The notes below the pieces were generated by a model. The model did no database searches. It saw only the letters and a list, made by a program, of their open reading frames with translations, and had not been told where the DNA came from. Shown here piece by piece: positions 1-11,098 of a stretch of DNA of 64,000 bases. How positions within the stretch are numbered: position 1 is the first letter of the stretch; each line of letters opens with the position of its first letter. A program made the position numbers and the translations under genes. The DNA comes from Marasmius tenuissimus. Its lineage: Eukaryota; Basidiomycota; Agaricomycetes; Agaricales; Marasmiaceae. Location of the stretch: positions 2,790,001-2,854,000 of the forward strand of contig JAQOTA010000053.1 in NCBI GenBank assembly GCA_029532415.1. Reading direction: 5' to 3'.

Positions 1-148
1 GGCAATTCCTTCGTCCCCTTGGACTTCACTACAATCTTGGCCAAGGTAAGCAAAGACAGGCTGAGGACCGACTCCCGGAATTGTATTGGCTTGACTCTGC
101 TCCTCAGGGGTCTCAATCCCGGTCCAGTTCTACTTGCACGGTGCACCT

Positions 149-373
149 CTAGTAGCTCGTGGTCGATGCCTCTCTATCTTGGAAAGGACGTCTGCGTCCC
201 TGCGTTGCCGAGTATGGTTTAACTCGCTCTCTTCTGTCATTTCTCATCACTCTGAGGTCATTTCGTTCATTTCGACCTATCTGCTCGATGATAGTGTCCA
301 GCCTTGCGGTTTTAGACGCCCGTGTGAGTCGGATGCGAGGATCGCTCTCAGACTTGTTTTTAGTGTTCTTCAT
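149..373 (-). CDS. Possible 5' exon of a minus-strand gene (uncertain)
   Basis: An open frame of 74 codons starts at 373 and reads left. Its first ~50 residues are charged and helical-looking (LDTIIEQIGRNERNDL), unlike random translation, but no family is recognised. A stop follows at 149, so a real gene would need an intron and would continue off the left edge. It could equally be chance coding. Confidence 0.2.
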   Translation of the reverse strand: MKNTKNKSESDPRIRLTRASKTARLDTIIEQIGRNERNDLRVMRNDRRERVKPYSATQGRRRPFQDREASTTSY

Positions 374-719
374 CGTAGACCAAGCAATACATTATTAGAC
401 ACACAGTGTCCTGCCTGCATTACGGTGCACCTCTTATTCCAGACTCGATGAGCAGACAAATGAGGATGGACAAATCCACCAGGACAAATCAGGCTGTTAC
501 CAACCCCCGTCCACCAAAGAGAGCCAAATAAACGTCCCTGAGGGGAGTCAACATAGCCGCGGTTTACGCCTCCTTATTCCACTCCCTATCTCCCTTTTAC
601 CGCTGCCCTCTGCCCTTCCTCTCCTCTAATCACGACCTCGCAAAGAACGAACAAAACTCACACAAAAATCGTCACGAATATTGCCATTGCTGCATTAACG
701 ACCTCAAATACTCAATTCA
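374..719. other. Intergenic region upstream of the DGK1-like gene
   Basis: No gene is seen here. The last ~200 bases before the start codon at 720 are pyrimidine-rich on the plus strand and then A/C-rich, as expected for a fungal promoter and 5' leader. No clear TATA box is visible. Confidence 0.4.
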
Positions 720-2175
720 ATGCCGGTCACGGTCGTAGAAAACAAACATTCGATTCAACCGTCATACATCAGCTCACACGACCTCCCTCCTCCCCCTCCC
801 CGTCGCAAGGTCTCTCAACACTCATCAATTCGCACGCGAGGTCTTGGTCAAAGGTCGATGTCAAGTTCGAAGAGCAGTGCCAGTCCCGTACCAACGTCAC
901 CGCCCCCCTTCAAGCGCAGAAGGTCGCTCTCTGCCGAGCCTACCGGAGTGCAAAACATCACTCGCAAAGTTATAAGGAAACTGGAGGAACTCAGCGGTCA
1001 TCCTATCGAGGTAGAAGGAGATGACAACGAGAGCGACAGGAGCGATGAGAAGGACGCCGACGGGGATGAGAGAGAGGTCGTCAGCGAGTTACTCGCCGAG
1101 GGCCTCCATGGGAATGAGAACGTGTCTGAAACCAAGGTTGTCGTGGTAGGCCCGTCAGCCTCTGTTCCGAAGAAAGTGGACTGGGAAGTTCCGAGAAAAG
1201 TGCTTCATTCATCCATTGGTGCGACACCTTGTTCAACTGGGGGTAAATTTACGTTGCTTAAACCACCTCGTTTGCAGGTTTCTTCACCATCTATCTATAC
1301 GTCTCCCAAGGGAATCCCAAAACGGTGGTTTATGTCCTTTGGTCTGCCTTGGCGGTCATTGCGCCGGCAGACTTCCTCCGGTTACGCTTCCCTCAGTTTG
1401 AGAGAGTATACGAGAAATGCCTCGGTTTCCTGATGCGGGAAAGTGAAAAGGTAGCGCATGTTCGCTTCCCCTTCAGTGACGTTGAAAGCTCATGCTTGTT
1501 TGCAAAGCACACTACCAACGGTGTAACATGGTACATTCTTGGCGTCAACTTTGCCCTTACGTTCTACCCACTCGATATAGCCACGGTCGCCATTCTGATG
1601 TGCGTTCAAACTTCTCTCGATCCGTATATGTTCAACTAATTCCGTTCTTTCGTAGCCTCTCGTGGGCTGACACTGCTGCGTCAACGATCGGTCGTCTCTG
1701 GGGATACCTCACCCCTCGGTTACCCACCCATATACCACTCATCCCATTCTTCCCGAATAGCCCGCTCCGTCTACCTCTTGCCCCGCGAAAGTCCCTTGCA
1801 GGCTTTATCGCGGCCTTCGTCACGGGCTCTGCGATCGCCGCTGGTTTCTGGGGATGGATGGCACCTATGAGGTATTCCAAGGACGATATCTCGTGGTGGT
1901 TGGATGGAGGTGTCAATGCAGGACAGTCTGGTTACGGTTTTGGAGGTTATCTCGGACTTGCACTTATCAGTGTCTGTGCCGGTATAATAAGTGCCGTCGC
2001 AGAAGCCTTGGGTACGTTCTATTTTTCGTCTACACAGGTCTCTGTTAGTGACATACCGCTCTGTTCAGACTTGGGATCTCTGGACGACAATCTGACTCTA
2101 CCAATCTTATCTGGGGGATGTTTATTTGGACTTCTGAAGTTGCTGGGAGTAGTGTCTTCCTGGCTAGAAGGATGA
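720..2175 (+). CDS. DGK1: CTP-dependent diacylglycerol kinase, DGK1 type
   Basis: Five exons (720-1218, 1278-1450, 1508-1599, 1656-2011, 2069-2175) join with phase kept and give about 408 residues. The N-terminal ~160 residues are disordered, Ser/Pro-rich and acidic. The membrane domain then opens with the family signature EVPRKVLHSSIG, followed by NGVTWYILG and SWADTAASTIGR, the CTP-using kinase region shared with yeast Dgk1. Several hydrophobic helices follow, and the protein ends with a lumenal-type segment LSGG...LLKLLG. In yeast this ER/nuclear-envelope enzyme uses CTP to phosphorylate diacylglycerol to phosphatidate, opposing lipin phosphatase and tuning membrane growth. All introns are short GT...AG. 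The chosen start gives the longest frame. Identification rests on motif similarity read by eye; dolichol kinase is the nearest alternative. Confidence 0.85.
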
Positions 2176-3101
2176 TCGATGAAACGATACCAGACACGAG
2201 CCCTCGTGCGTGAAGCATGAAGCAACTCGACACAAAAGGTTTTTTCCCTCCTTTCGGCACTGGTGCCTGCGATTTAGAGCTACCTCCCCCTTTTCCTCCT
2301 GTCGGTTTCCTCTGATCCATCTACATGTTCATCATCATCCCTTCTGCTAGACATCATTCTATCTTCCTCCGCATCTGTTGGACACAGCTTTAGTCGTTTT
2401 ACCTTACTGCTCCCTCACCATCTTTGGATACCTTGTCCTGAGCTGGTCGGTTGGTTGTAATCTGTTCTCATTTCTCCTTATGTTCCTATCTCTTTTCAAC
2501 CACCCAACCGATGCCCTTAATGAGTACTGATTCGTATGAGACGGATATCTTGCTTCCGCATTCCATTGCTTCTTGCACAATTATTTTATTTGTTTGAGTA
2601 TGACCGAGGCTGCTTTGTGTACGGGGTTGTTTTTCTTGGATGAATGTACAGTGATCCATTCTTTAGCGGAAATAAACCATTCGTTGTACCACCCATCCCG
2701 GTGGATTGTCCATACCGTTGCGTTACCCCGTCCGAGGTTCTTGTTCTTTGACTCCAAGGGGTTTTTCTTGCCAGCAGGTCAGAGTATAACGTAGACATTC
2801 TACACGGGTTTATTGGTCGTGAGACCTCCATTACTTACTTTAGGATCTCTGGATGCTGTGAGATGCTAATTTCGTTCAGCAACATCAGATTTGATCCAAT
2901 GGGGGCTTGTGCCAGTCGTGCAGAATTAGCCCAGCGGAGATGGCGGAATGGCTCTAAGCGCCGTTACCTAAATGCCTTAAGCGCCCTGGCATTTGGCTGG
3001 GGTAATGGATCCGAATTCGTGACTTCGACCGACACCACGACGTCCACGAGCTTACCTCTTCCCCTTTCACGATAAAACCTGGCCTCTTCGCTCCCGTCCC
3101 A
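2176..3101. other. Intergenic region with a degenerate tRNA-like segment near 2938-3025
   Basis: No protein gene is seen. At 2938-2965 the plus strand resembles the 5' half of a leucine-type tRNA: an acceptor-like GCGGAGA is followed by a box A-like TGGCGGAATGG. A GTTACC/GGTAAT pair could form an anticodon stem around an insert. The 3' acceptor complement and a proper T arm are missing, so this is at best a relic. Confidence 0.3.
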
Positions 3102-4808
3102 ATGTCAACATGCAAGCCAGTATGGAATATTACTGTTAACATTCTTTCATTATTGTCTGATTCCCAATTCAACATTTCGCGCGGGGAGTAGCACCACGAC
3201 TGGTTCACAGCTACACTGACCTTTGGTCTCTGCATAGGGCTCATCGTTTCCTATCTTCCTCAGGTGTGCTCTGTATCTCTGTGCTTTATATAACGCGCTG
3301 TGCTCACGTTTAGAATAGCATTTTCGTATCATCAATAATGGCTCGTCGGAGGGCCTCAGTCCGTTGTTTCTGCTTCTCGGAACAACCAGTGCAACGGCGG
3401 GGATGCTCAACATGTATACGATGCATTCTTCGCGAAGCTCTCTCATGACCTCTGATTTCAACGCTCTGTAGGGTGACAATGCAATGGGGCATCGTCAAGT
3501 GTTGTAAGGTCTTGGTGCGTCTCTTTCGGTTCATTCTCAAGAGAAGTCACGCTGAATTACGTCTCCCTCAGAGTTTGGGAAGTTGTATCGAAATGACCGC
3601 TGGAGTTATACAACTCTTCATACAATGGAGCATGTTCACTCTCATGTACGTCGACCGTTTCCTCGAGATCCGCGTGGTTGAAGATTCAACGACAACAGAT
3701 TCGTGCTGTACATGATCTACTACCCTCCGCATCTGCGCTATCAGGGCCGCAGTGAACATGACTCGAGACCTCCGGTGGGGGTTCTCAAGCCTCAATATAC
3801 CCAAGGATGGAGGACTTCTGTCGTATGCAGTTGGGTGGCGGGCATTCACTTGTGCGTCAGTTCCCAACCTTCTATTGTACACTGTCCTGAGGGAGTTTCT
3901 TGTTTATTATAGCTTCGTATCAGCGGTCACAACGATCTTACTGCTTTCGACATTCCCCCCGACACCCGCGCCATCACCGTCTCCGTCACCCGAGCCAATC
4001 CCCTTACCGTCACCAGACTCTCCCATGTCGCAGTCGGTGGCGCGATGGGCAACGTTCCTCGGTGTTACCTCTGCCATGCTTGCGGTAGTTCAATATCTTC
4101 CTCAGATCATCCACACAGCGCGTCATAAAGTTGTCGGAGCCCTCAGTATCCCAATGATGTGCATTCAAACACCAGGAGCCGTACTAATGGTATTGAGTAT
4201 TGCTTTACGGTACGTATACCCCCTTGACATCCACCGTCCGCGTCAGCTCTCTGACCACAACGGCAACTATATGTAGACCAAGCACCAACTGGACTTCTTG
4301 GATAACATTCGCCGTTGCGGGTTCCATGCAGGGTGTCCTCCTTGTGTTGTGTATCTGCTGGAAGTTTAGACAACACCGTCTCCAAATCGACGACTTTGGC
4401 AACCCCTTACCTTCGAACCCCCTCTACGAAGAATCGGTCAACAACACGCCGGCTCAGGGGCAGAGCAGATTGCCAGATTCATCCCTCGGTACGCATCCGG
4501 CAGCAGACGTCGATGTTCCCGGGTTGGTGGTCGATAGCGACTCCGAGGCTGAGGATGATGGGGAGGCCACGAAGAAGCGAGCCATGAAAGTCGCTCTTGC
4601 AAACGCGTTGGAATCAGCTGTTGGGAGTGACGTTCGGAGCGACGGTGTTCGGACTGCGACAGAGATTCCCATTGACGTCGACGAGGCTGGAAGTGACGAG
4701 CGTACCCCGTTGTTGGGTGATGGGAGGAGGATGAGGAGGAATGACTACGGCCGGACCAGTCCGCCGCCTGAACAGAAAGTCGGCTGGTTTGGATGGGGTA
4801 AACGCTGA
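3102..4808 (+). CDS. PQ-loop repeat membrane protein (fungal, 7-TM type)
   Basis: Eight exons (3102-3119, 3192-3263, 3319-3413, 3472-3514, 3572-3645, 3699-3851, 3913-4209, 4277-4808) join in phase to about 427 residues. The first PQ motif lies in GLIVSYLPQ, followed by SSEGLSPLFLLLG. The second lies in LAVVQYLPQ, followed by VGALSIPMMCIQTPGAVLM. This duplicated layout is typical of the MtN3/PQ-loop superfamily, whose fungal members are vacuolar or Golgi transporters and scaffolds. A Pro/Ser-rich linker (about residues 165-190) separates the two halves, and the last ~140 residues form an acidic, disordered cytosolic tail. The first exon has only six codons; it was chosen because the second exon has an in-frame stop just upstream and this splice restores a plausible N-terminus. 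The substrate cannot be told from sequence. Confidence 0.8.
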
Positions 4809-4983
4809 TTGTGACTCTTGTGCCCATTCTCGTCATGAGCCCCTCAATCCTACATCGAAGTTTTCTTGAGTCTGGCATGAGTTATCTTTAATAGAGGTTA
4901 TGATATGTATATATAGGTAATCCTTCTAGTACAAAACCGCCTTCCGACAAGGTACATAACATGGCCCGTCGTCCGAAACCACC

Positions 4984-7058
4984 TCAAAGCTCTCCGCTAA
5001 CATGTTTCGCGTTCAACTTCTCGACCAGGGTCAATATGACATTGACCTGTTCTATCGCGATAGATATGTTTAGTTTACTCCAGCCACCATCAGGGAAGCC
5101 CGCCCAGAGATAGTCGGGTTGAGGAATGATTCTTTCGTGTCAACGATGCTTTAGTATCTTTCGATGTCTGTTGAGCGAGTAGCCCACTCACCCAAGTGCC
5201 GGGATCTTAGAGTGACCTATTTGTGCGATACCCCCAACGCCGAACCTGTAAACGTTTCTGGGTTATGGGAATTGCACACAAGCAGCAAGTCTGAAATCGA
5301 ACCATTTGGCGAGCTTTCTTTTCACCCGCTGAGCGGCTAGCAACGCCATCCTCAGAAGGTCACTAGTACCCTCAAAGGATTCAAGGTACAGTTTCTGTAC
5401 GAGATCGCTATGGTTCGTATCATTCCTGGACAGAATTGATAAGTCAAAGATCTGAGGCTGGTGGCGCGGACATTAATAGCTCACGTCATAGTCCACATTG
5501 GTTCGAGCTTGCCCGTGGGAGCGTACACCAACTTCCCGTCTTTATAGGTGTCTTTGTATTCGATGGCACCAAAATGTTCGCAAGAGATAACAACCTTCGC
5601 ATTCCGGAGGATTGAGGGCACTTGGTCTTTCCACAAAGATTCGTTGACATGTCCCCCGGATAGGTGTCCTGTCGTAATGACGAAGCTTTGGGCATCGGTT
5701 AGCGATCAAGGGGAAGGGGTGTAGTGGCGGAAAGGGCTGACTCGATGTTGATATCCAGTCCGCGACTAGCGAGGGCTTCTGCCATGGCTAGAAGCAGAAT
5801 AGGACCTACGGCAAGATCAGACCGAAACAGGGGATAGGAGGAAGCCGATATTACCATTCTCCTCAACAATGGTGGGCCCATCACCTAAAACGATAGAATG
5901 TCAGTGATAAGCGACACCACACATTGCGCAGGACCATACTGTGGGTGTAGAGGACGATCGTGTCACTTGAAGCGCCCCGTCCCTTCAAGTGGCCAATAAC
6001 TGTCGAGGTAGTCGCCTTACTGCTGGGCGCGTCGAGTACAAGAGTCGCTGTGTCGACTTTCCCTTCTCGAACGAGCTTTCGTATGAGGTCGCCAGTCGTG
6101 TTACCGACATACAATGCGGGAACGTCATAGAGGTTTCCATCACCCGGAGCGCCGTCGTTTGGTAAGAATTGAAGGGCAGCATTCTCATCGGAAACGTTCA
6201 CCCAAGAAGAAATGGCGGCGATTACGCCTCGATCCTTCAGGTCGTCCCAGTCGAGTTTCTTCGTGGACTGCCAGTGAGGATTGGTCAGATTCCCCAGCTG
6301 GAATAAAGGCACGAGTTAGCGCATCACTGAGATCATAGGATACGACTAGTGTTACCTCTGGAATTTCTGACCTCGAGATATTGCGGGACGTCCTGCAGAT
6401 CATGTTCATCATTGGGGTGATGCAGAGTATAGATATCCGTTAACATACCCTAGCAGACGATACTCGGGGAGTGAATAGTTGCGAGTAGGGCTTGGGTTAT
6501 CAAAAAATAGCACGGATCCTTCCACGAGGTCATCAAGATCCAGAGTGCTCGTATCAGCCGCTCGGTCGAGGTTGTCGAGAACACCAAAAGTCCCAGCATC
6601 ATGGATGGGGCCTGTCCTGCCAGTCAGCCCGCTATCACCGCTGTACGGCCAGTATCCCGTGGTTGAAAGCCCCATCACGGTGCCGTTCTTGAGTTTTAGA
6701 GACAAAGACCACCAACGGGCATCCCAACTTAGCCATGTAAGGTTCAGAGGCGGTTTTCAGCTAGATGAACGTGGGCGTACCGGGTGAAGTCGTATGTGAG
6801 AGTTTGCACATCCAACCCCGCATTCTTCATCGACGCTGCAACAAGTTCCGTCAATGTGTTCTGATTGTCATTGCCCGCTTAAACAATTCGTTAGCAATCC
6901 AGTCAAACCATGCCAGATGAGGATTTACTATACCGCGGACCACGAAGATTGGTCTGGTACAAGCGATCCCGGAATACCTGCTCCTGTTGCTGGGTCAACG
7001 AGAGGCTAGAGACAGCAAGTGGGCTGATGGCCAGGCAGAGAAGAGCTTTGACTAGCAT
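4984..7058 (-). CDS. Secreted M28-like metallopeptidase family protein
   Basis: The minus-strand gene starts at 7058 with a signal peptide (MLVKALLCLAISPLAVSS) and ends at 4984-4986. Exons can be followed through WDARWWSLSLKLKNGT, a protease-associated-type region (VEGSVLFFDNPSP), the LGNLTNPHW segment, and a core with THSDGP...EENG, TTGHLSGG, SCEHFGAIEY, GVGGIAQIGHSKIPALG and PQPDYLWAGFPDGG. The layout resembles zinc exopeptidases of family M28 found widely in Agaricomycetes. THSD and EE would correspond to metal-binding and catalytic residues. Many N-glycosylation sequons support secretion. About ten short introns are needed. The first splice (near 6933) is not resolved, and one near 5745-5690 uses a weak GTCAGC donor but removes an in-frame stop and has a good CTAAC branch site. 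Peptidase activity is an inference; an amidohydrolase-like role is possible. Confidence 0.6.
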
Positions 7059-8306
7059 TGAGGATAACAGGGAGTGGGGGTGATCGGGTGTGGTTATCCA
7101 TAAGTAGCTAGCCCTTTATAAGTGGTCCCGATCATAGGATGAAGTCAGACGATCGGTTCAAAGGTAGCCCTTAATGGGTGTTGTTGGACTTTTGTAAGCC
7201 GTAAGGTCTATAATTGCAACTAAACACTGCGTTCCGTCTCATTTCGGCCGATTGGTGATGGACAGATATGACGAGGGGCTTGGGCGGCATGCAGATGACG
7301 ATGAACATGAGTTGTGGTGAGGTCCAGTTTGGAGGTTTTGACACTCACGCGCCACGACTTACGTTGCGTTGGAAGAGGAACGATTGAGCCCAAACAACTC
7401 GATGTGGGCTGGCGAGGGGCGAAAATAATGGCCTTTCGAATGTCACTTGCTACTCGCGTCGACCTTGATTTTCCCCTTTACGTTCGGAAGGAAATCACTG
7501 AGGGATCCCAGTAAGTGAGCGTGATCGATATCAGGGATTGTTGTGATTGATATTGAATGTTCGTCGACTTGTTTTATGACGGCAGGATGATGGCGAAATT
7601 GATATCTTCTCGTAGCAGGCACAGGTCGTAGGTACTGAATGCCCTTTAGTAGACAGAAATGGATATGTGACACCCGTACACGAGAGTTTCGTGGCCCTTT
7701 GACCAAGCTCACTGCGTGGCACACGCCCGATGGATGGAATGGATAGTTTCGGGAGAGTCACATGTTTCACGTACCTTTGATGTTTATTCGTCTGTAACGC
7801 CGTTCGAGACTGATCACACTGCTCTTGCATTCGCTGCTAAGCGGCTTTTACTGTCCACCGTTACAGGGAACTGGGTCTTGGCACGCGAACCACCATTGTC
7901 GTGCTCGCAGTGGCGTATCCTGGGCCGAGGCAATCATGGCCAGCGGCAGAGTAGAATAGAGTAGCGTTCGATTTTCCAACGAGATGCGAGGGTGAACTCA
8001 GCGCCTGGAGATGGTGGAAGTCGTTGACAACGACGACGGAATGGACATGCCGAGCGGCCAAAGGTGGAGTTCCGCTTCGGCAAACGCCGGAGGGAGCTCA
8101 ATTGAGGCTCAAGCCTCAGATCAGCGGTTTTGCACTGAAAGTTTCTACATCGGGAACGATGAATTATACGGTACCGCTATTGTACTACACAGGTCGAAGC
8201 TATGCTACAAAGAAAAGGGAGAAAAAGCAAGTAGACAACTATCAAGGCCACTTAGATAAGGAATTTTCGCCAATCTTGAATACTGCCAAGATATTGAACG
8301 ACAGAA
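7059..8306. other. Intergenic region
   Basis: About 1.2 kb between the divergent start of the peptidase-like gene and the 3' end of the first desaturase. Only short overlapping frames with no family resemblance are seen, and no repeat stands out. Confidence 0.5.
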
Positions 8307-10124
8307 TCACATTGCGGTCGGACCATCTTGATTCTCGAAAGGTTGGCGAATTGCTTGTCCTTTCTTGTTTCGGTAAAATAGGACATTCCCTAATGAAGAC
8401 GTTCATACTGAGATGCTATGAGGGGATGGGTATCAGTAACTCACCTTCGTCCTCCACAAATTGGCAATCGTTATAATTATCCCATAGGGCTTTGAATACC
8501 GGTTTCTGGGAATACGCATAGTGAGTGCCGATGAATGCCTTGAGATGCTCGGTAGCTTCTTCTCCGTGGTCTAAGACGATTTGATCAGGGTATAGTAAAA
8601 AATGGGGCGGTTTCAGTGGTCACTTACAGAAAGGCATTTTTGGGAAGAACTGTACAAGTAACTATCAGCACGGTGCGTCAGCTAAGGGAACAAAATCGGG
8701 ACTTACGTGGTGAATAACATGGAAGTGAGCAACATCGTGCAAAAAGAATCGTCCTTGCCATCCTAAAAAGTTCCTGTCGACGGTGGCCGCTGCGCCACGC
8801 TGGTAATTCCATGCACCTTCACGGTAATGCGGTAAGGCAGGATCCGTGTGGTGCAGATATGTAATCATGATGACTGAGTATCGGTTCGGCGAGGGATCAG
8901 AGCGTGACTGAAGGTTGAGAAAAGCTTTAATGCTCACACCAATGGGTAACAGCGAGCCACGGGATACCGTATAATTTAACAACTTCCCAAGTTCCGAACG
9001 CAGCGCTGGCATATGAGACCACGAAGGCCATGGCTGCCATCCCGATGTTGGAAAGTATCACAGCGCTACGCTGCTCCTTGGTAAACAGGATGGAGCCCGC
9101 TGAATGCGCGTATTTGTCAGGGACTGGTGCGTAAGGCTGTCGGACGACTCACGATCGAAGTGGTTTGTCCATTTCGGGTAATCTTTCTGTCCCGAGACGT
9201 TGAAGACTGAAGACGAGAATCATGGTTAGCGGATGACCATTGTTGGGTGTTGGGTGAGGATCTGCACTCACGCAAGTAGGCAGGGAAAGCGAGTAGTTGC
9301 TGTCGTATGAGCATAAACAGCGTGTAGACAGGAGTGTCCCCAAAAATTTCGTCGTAGTCGATCGGCTCCTGGCGTGGGATCCCAAGTTCTTTCCTTGTCT
9401 TTGGAACGTACACTTCGTCCCGCTCCATGGAAGCATGAGTACAATGATGACGATGGTGAGAGATCTTCCAACTAAAGTATGGCGTCCACAAAGCAGTGTG
9501 GACGACCTAGATATTATAGGTGATTGGTTTGAACCTGAAGTAGAGTGTGGCGGAGCGACTCACAAATCCGATGGTGTCGTTCAACCATCTATAGTCAGAG
9601 AAAGCACCATGGCCACACTGGAGAGTCACACCGTAAAAACCTGCTTTCAGGGGGAAAAAGATGTCAAGGATACCTCATGTCCAATAACCCATATGCCTGT
9701 GAATGTGAGGCCTTGAAACCACCAGCTAAATGAATTGGGAGATGTCAGCAACAGAGGAGAAGTAATAGGATGATTGTCGTACTAGGCTGTCCAGGCGGAC
9801 CATCGAAGCAGTTGCGCGCCCATGGGACTGAAAATTTCGACAACAGAGGTACTCTTTGAGAATGGGTCGATCGCGGAGGCCAGATACCAAAATGCCGCGG
9901 CAAGGGTTATATCACGGATAAGATATTGGAGACTGAGCGCAGTCTGTCGTACAAACAGCCGCTTGGGTATGGCGTTCCGTATCTCCTTGAGCGACCTGGG
10001 AGAGTATCTGATCAGTGCGTGCGACGAGACACATATAGTGGACCGACCAAGGCATGGGAGTAAAAGACGGAAGGTCTTTCTCGTTGTAGCACTCAGGAGA
10101 AGCGTGTACTTTACTCGAATGCAT
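8307..10124 (-). CDS. FAD2-type (delta-12) fatty acid desaturase, copy 1
   Basis: This ER-membrane di-iron desaturase introduces a double bond (or an oxidised variant such as a triple bond) near carbon 12 of an acyl chain. The gene starts at 10124 and stops at 8307-8309. Joined exons read LKEIRNAIPKRLF, four hydrophobic helices, GHE|CGHGAFSDYRWLND, ISHHRHH, MERDEVYVPKTRKE, YLHHTDPALPHYR, TVDRNFLGWQGRFF, AHFHVIHHFFPKMPF and a C-terminal FVEDEG...FYRNKKG block. All three histidine boxes are present: HECGH, HHRHH and HVIHH. The first is the canonical FAD2 form and is split by an intron after HE. It stands head to head with copy 2 and shares its promoter region. It may be the housekeeping oleate desaturase of the trio; that assignment is inference. 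Confidence 0.85.
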
Positions 10125-11098
10125 CTTGGAAAAAGAAGGTTGCAGGAAGAAGAGACTTGTGAATTCCGGACGATGGGCGGGTGTCGTATTTAAGAGAAGT
10201 CCAGCTTATTTAGTCAGATCCAAAAACACACCCTGGATATGATCCAAGTGAGGACACTCAGCCATCTCGGGGGGAATTTGGTTGATCCAAATGTGCCAAT
10301 GTCCTTGTCATCGGAAGAATTGAGACCTTGCCGTTCCTTCGTCATCGAGGCTAAGCTAGCAGCCTGAGACGCACTTTTCGTCTGAACCGCATGGAGGTGA
10401 ATTGGACCCAGACTGTAGCTCAAGTCCATAATATGCCGGTGAAACTCGCGGGACAATAGGAGTGACTAACCACAATAATAATCAACCTTGAGTTCGTTCC
10501 AGAGATCAAATCATTGGACAGCAAAGCATAACGGATTGCAGGGTTGGAGGTATTAGATTATTTTATCGTTCCGCCAGCATGACATCGGTCTTGCAATGAA
10601 AGACTACCGCTGAGTGACAACCTCCGTTTCCGAACTAACAGTGTGTACCAAAAGGCACCCGAGCCGTAGATTACACGGAACAATTGGGATATGGCAGCGC
10701 AGTGACTATGAATGGGCCGGAGATAGGTGACAGACTTTGCCAAAGGTGGTATGATGAAGATTGAAAGGCAAAATTGTGGAACATGTTGATGTGGTCATCG
10801 TCAATGCCAAGGGCGGTGTTGGCAACTTTTTGGTTAGTAGCGATCACGTAATATACAACGGCTCCTCTTAGACTTCATTCACGTTCACAGCGCAGAAGTG
10901 GCAAGTGGCGGCACTTGCAGAATGGGAATAGAGACACTTCAACTACCTTTCGGATCTGGTTTATAGTATAGCATGGGTGTTAGGATAAAAACGCACGGCA
11001 TCTTGAAGTTCAACGCTCAAACACAACCCACTCCCTTCCAGTAGTCGTCAGTGCCCTCACTGGTCCCCTGGCCACCACTTCAATCGTTATCCGCCGTC
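10125..11098. promoter_or_regulatory. Shared divergent promoter between two desaturase genes
   Basis: A 974-base region separates the start codons of the minus-strand and plus-strand desaturases. No open frame of note lies inside it. It must carry both promoters, which would allow joint control. No particular factor site can be named from sequence alone. Confidence 0.5.

Noticed and set aside
5690..5745. Apparent stop in the M28-like gene suggesting a pseudogene
   Set aside because: A 56-base intron with a weak donor, a CTAAC branch site and an AAAG acceptor removes it and joins sensible protein sequence.
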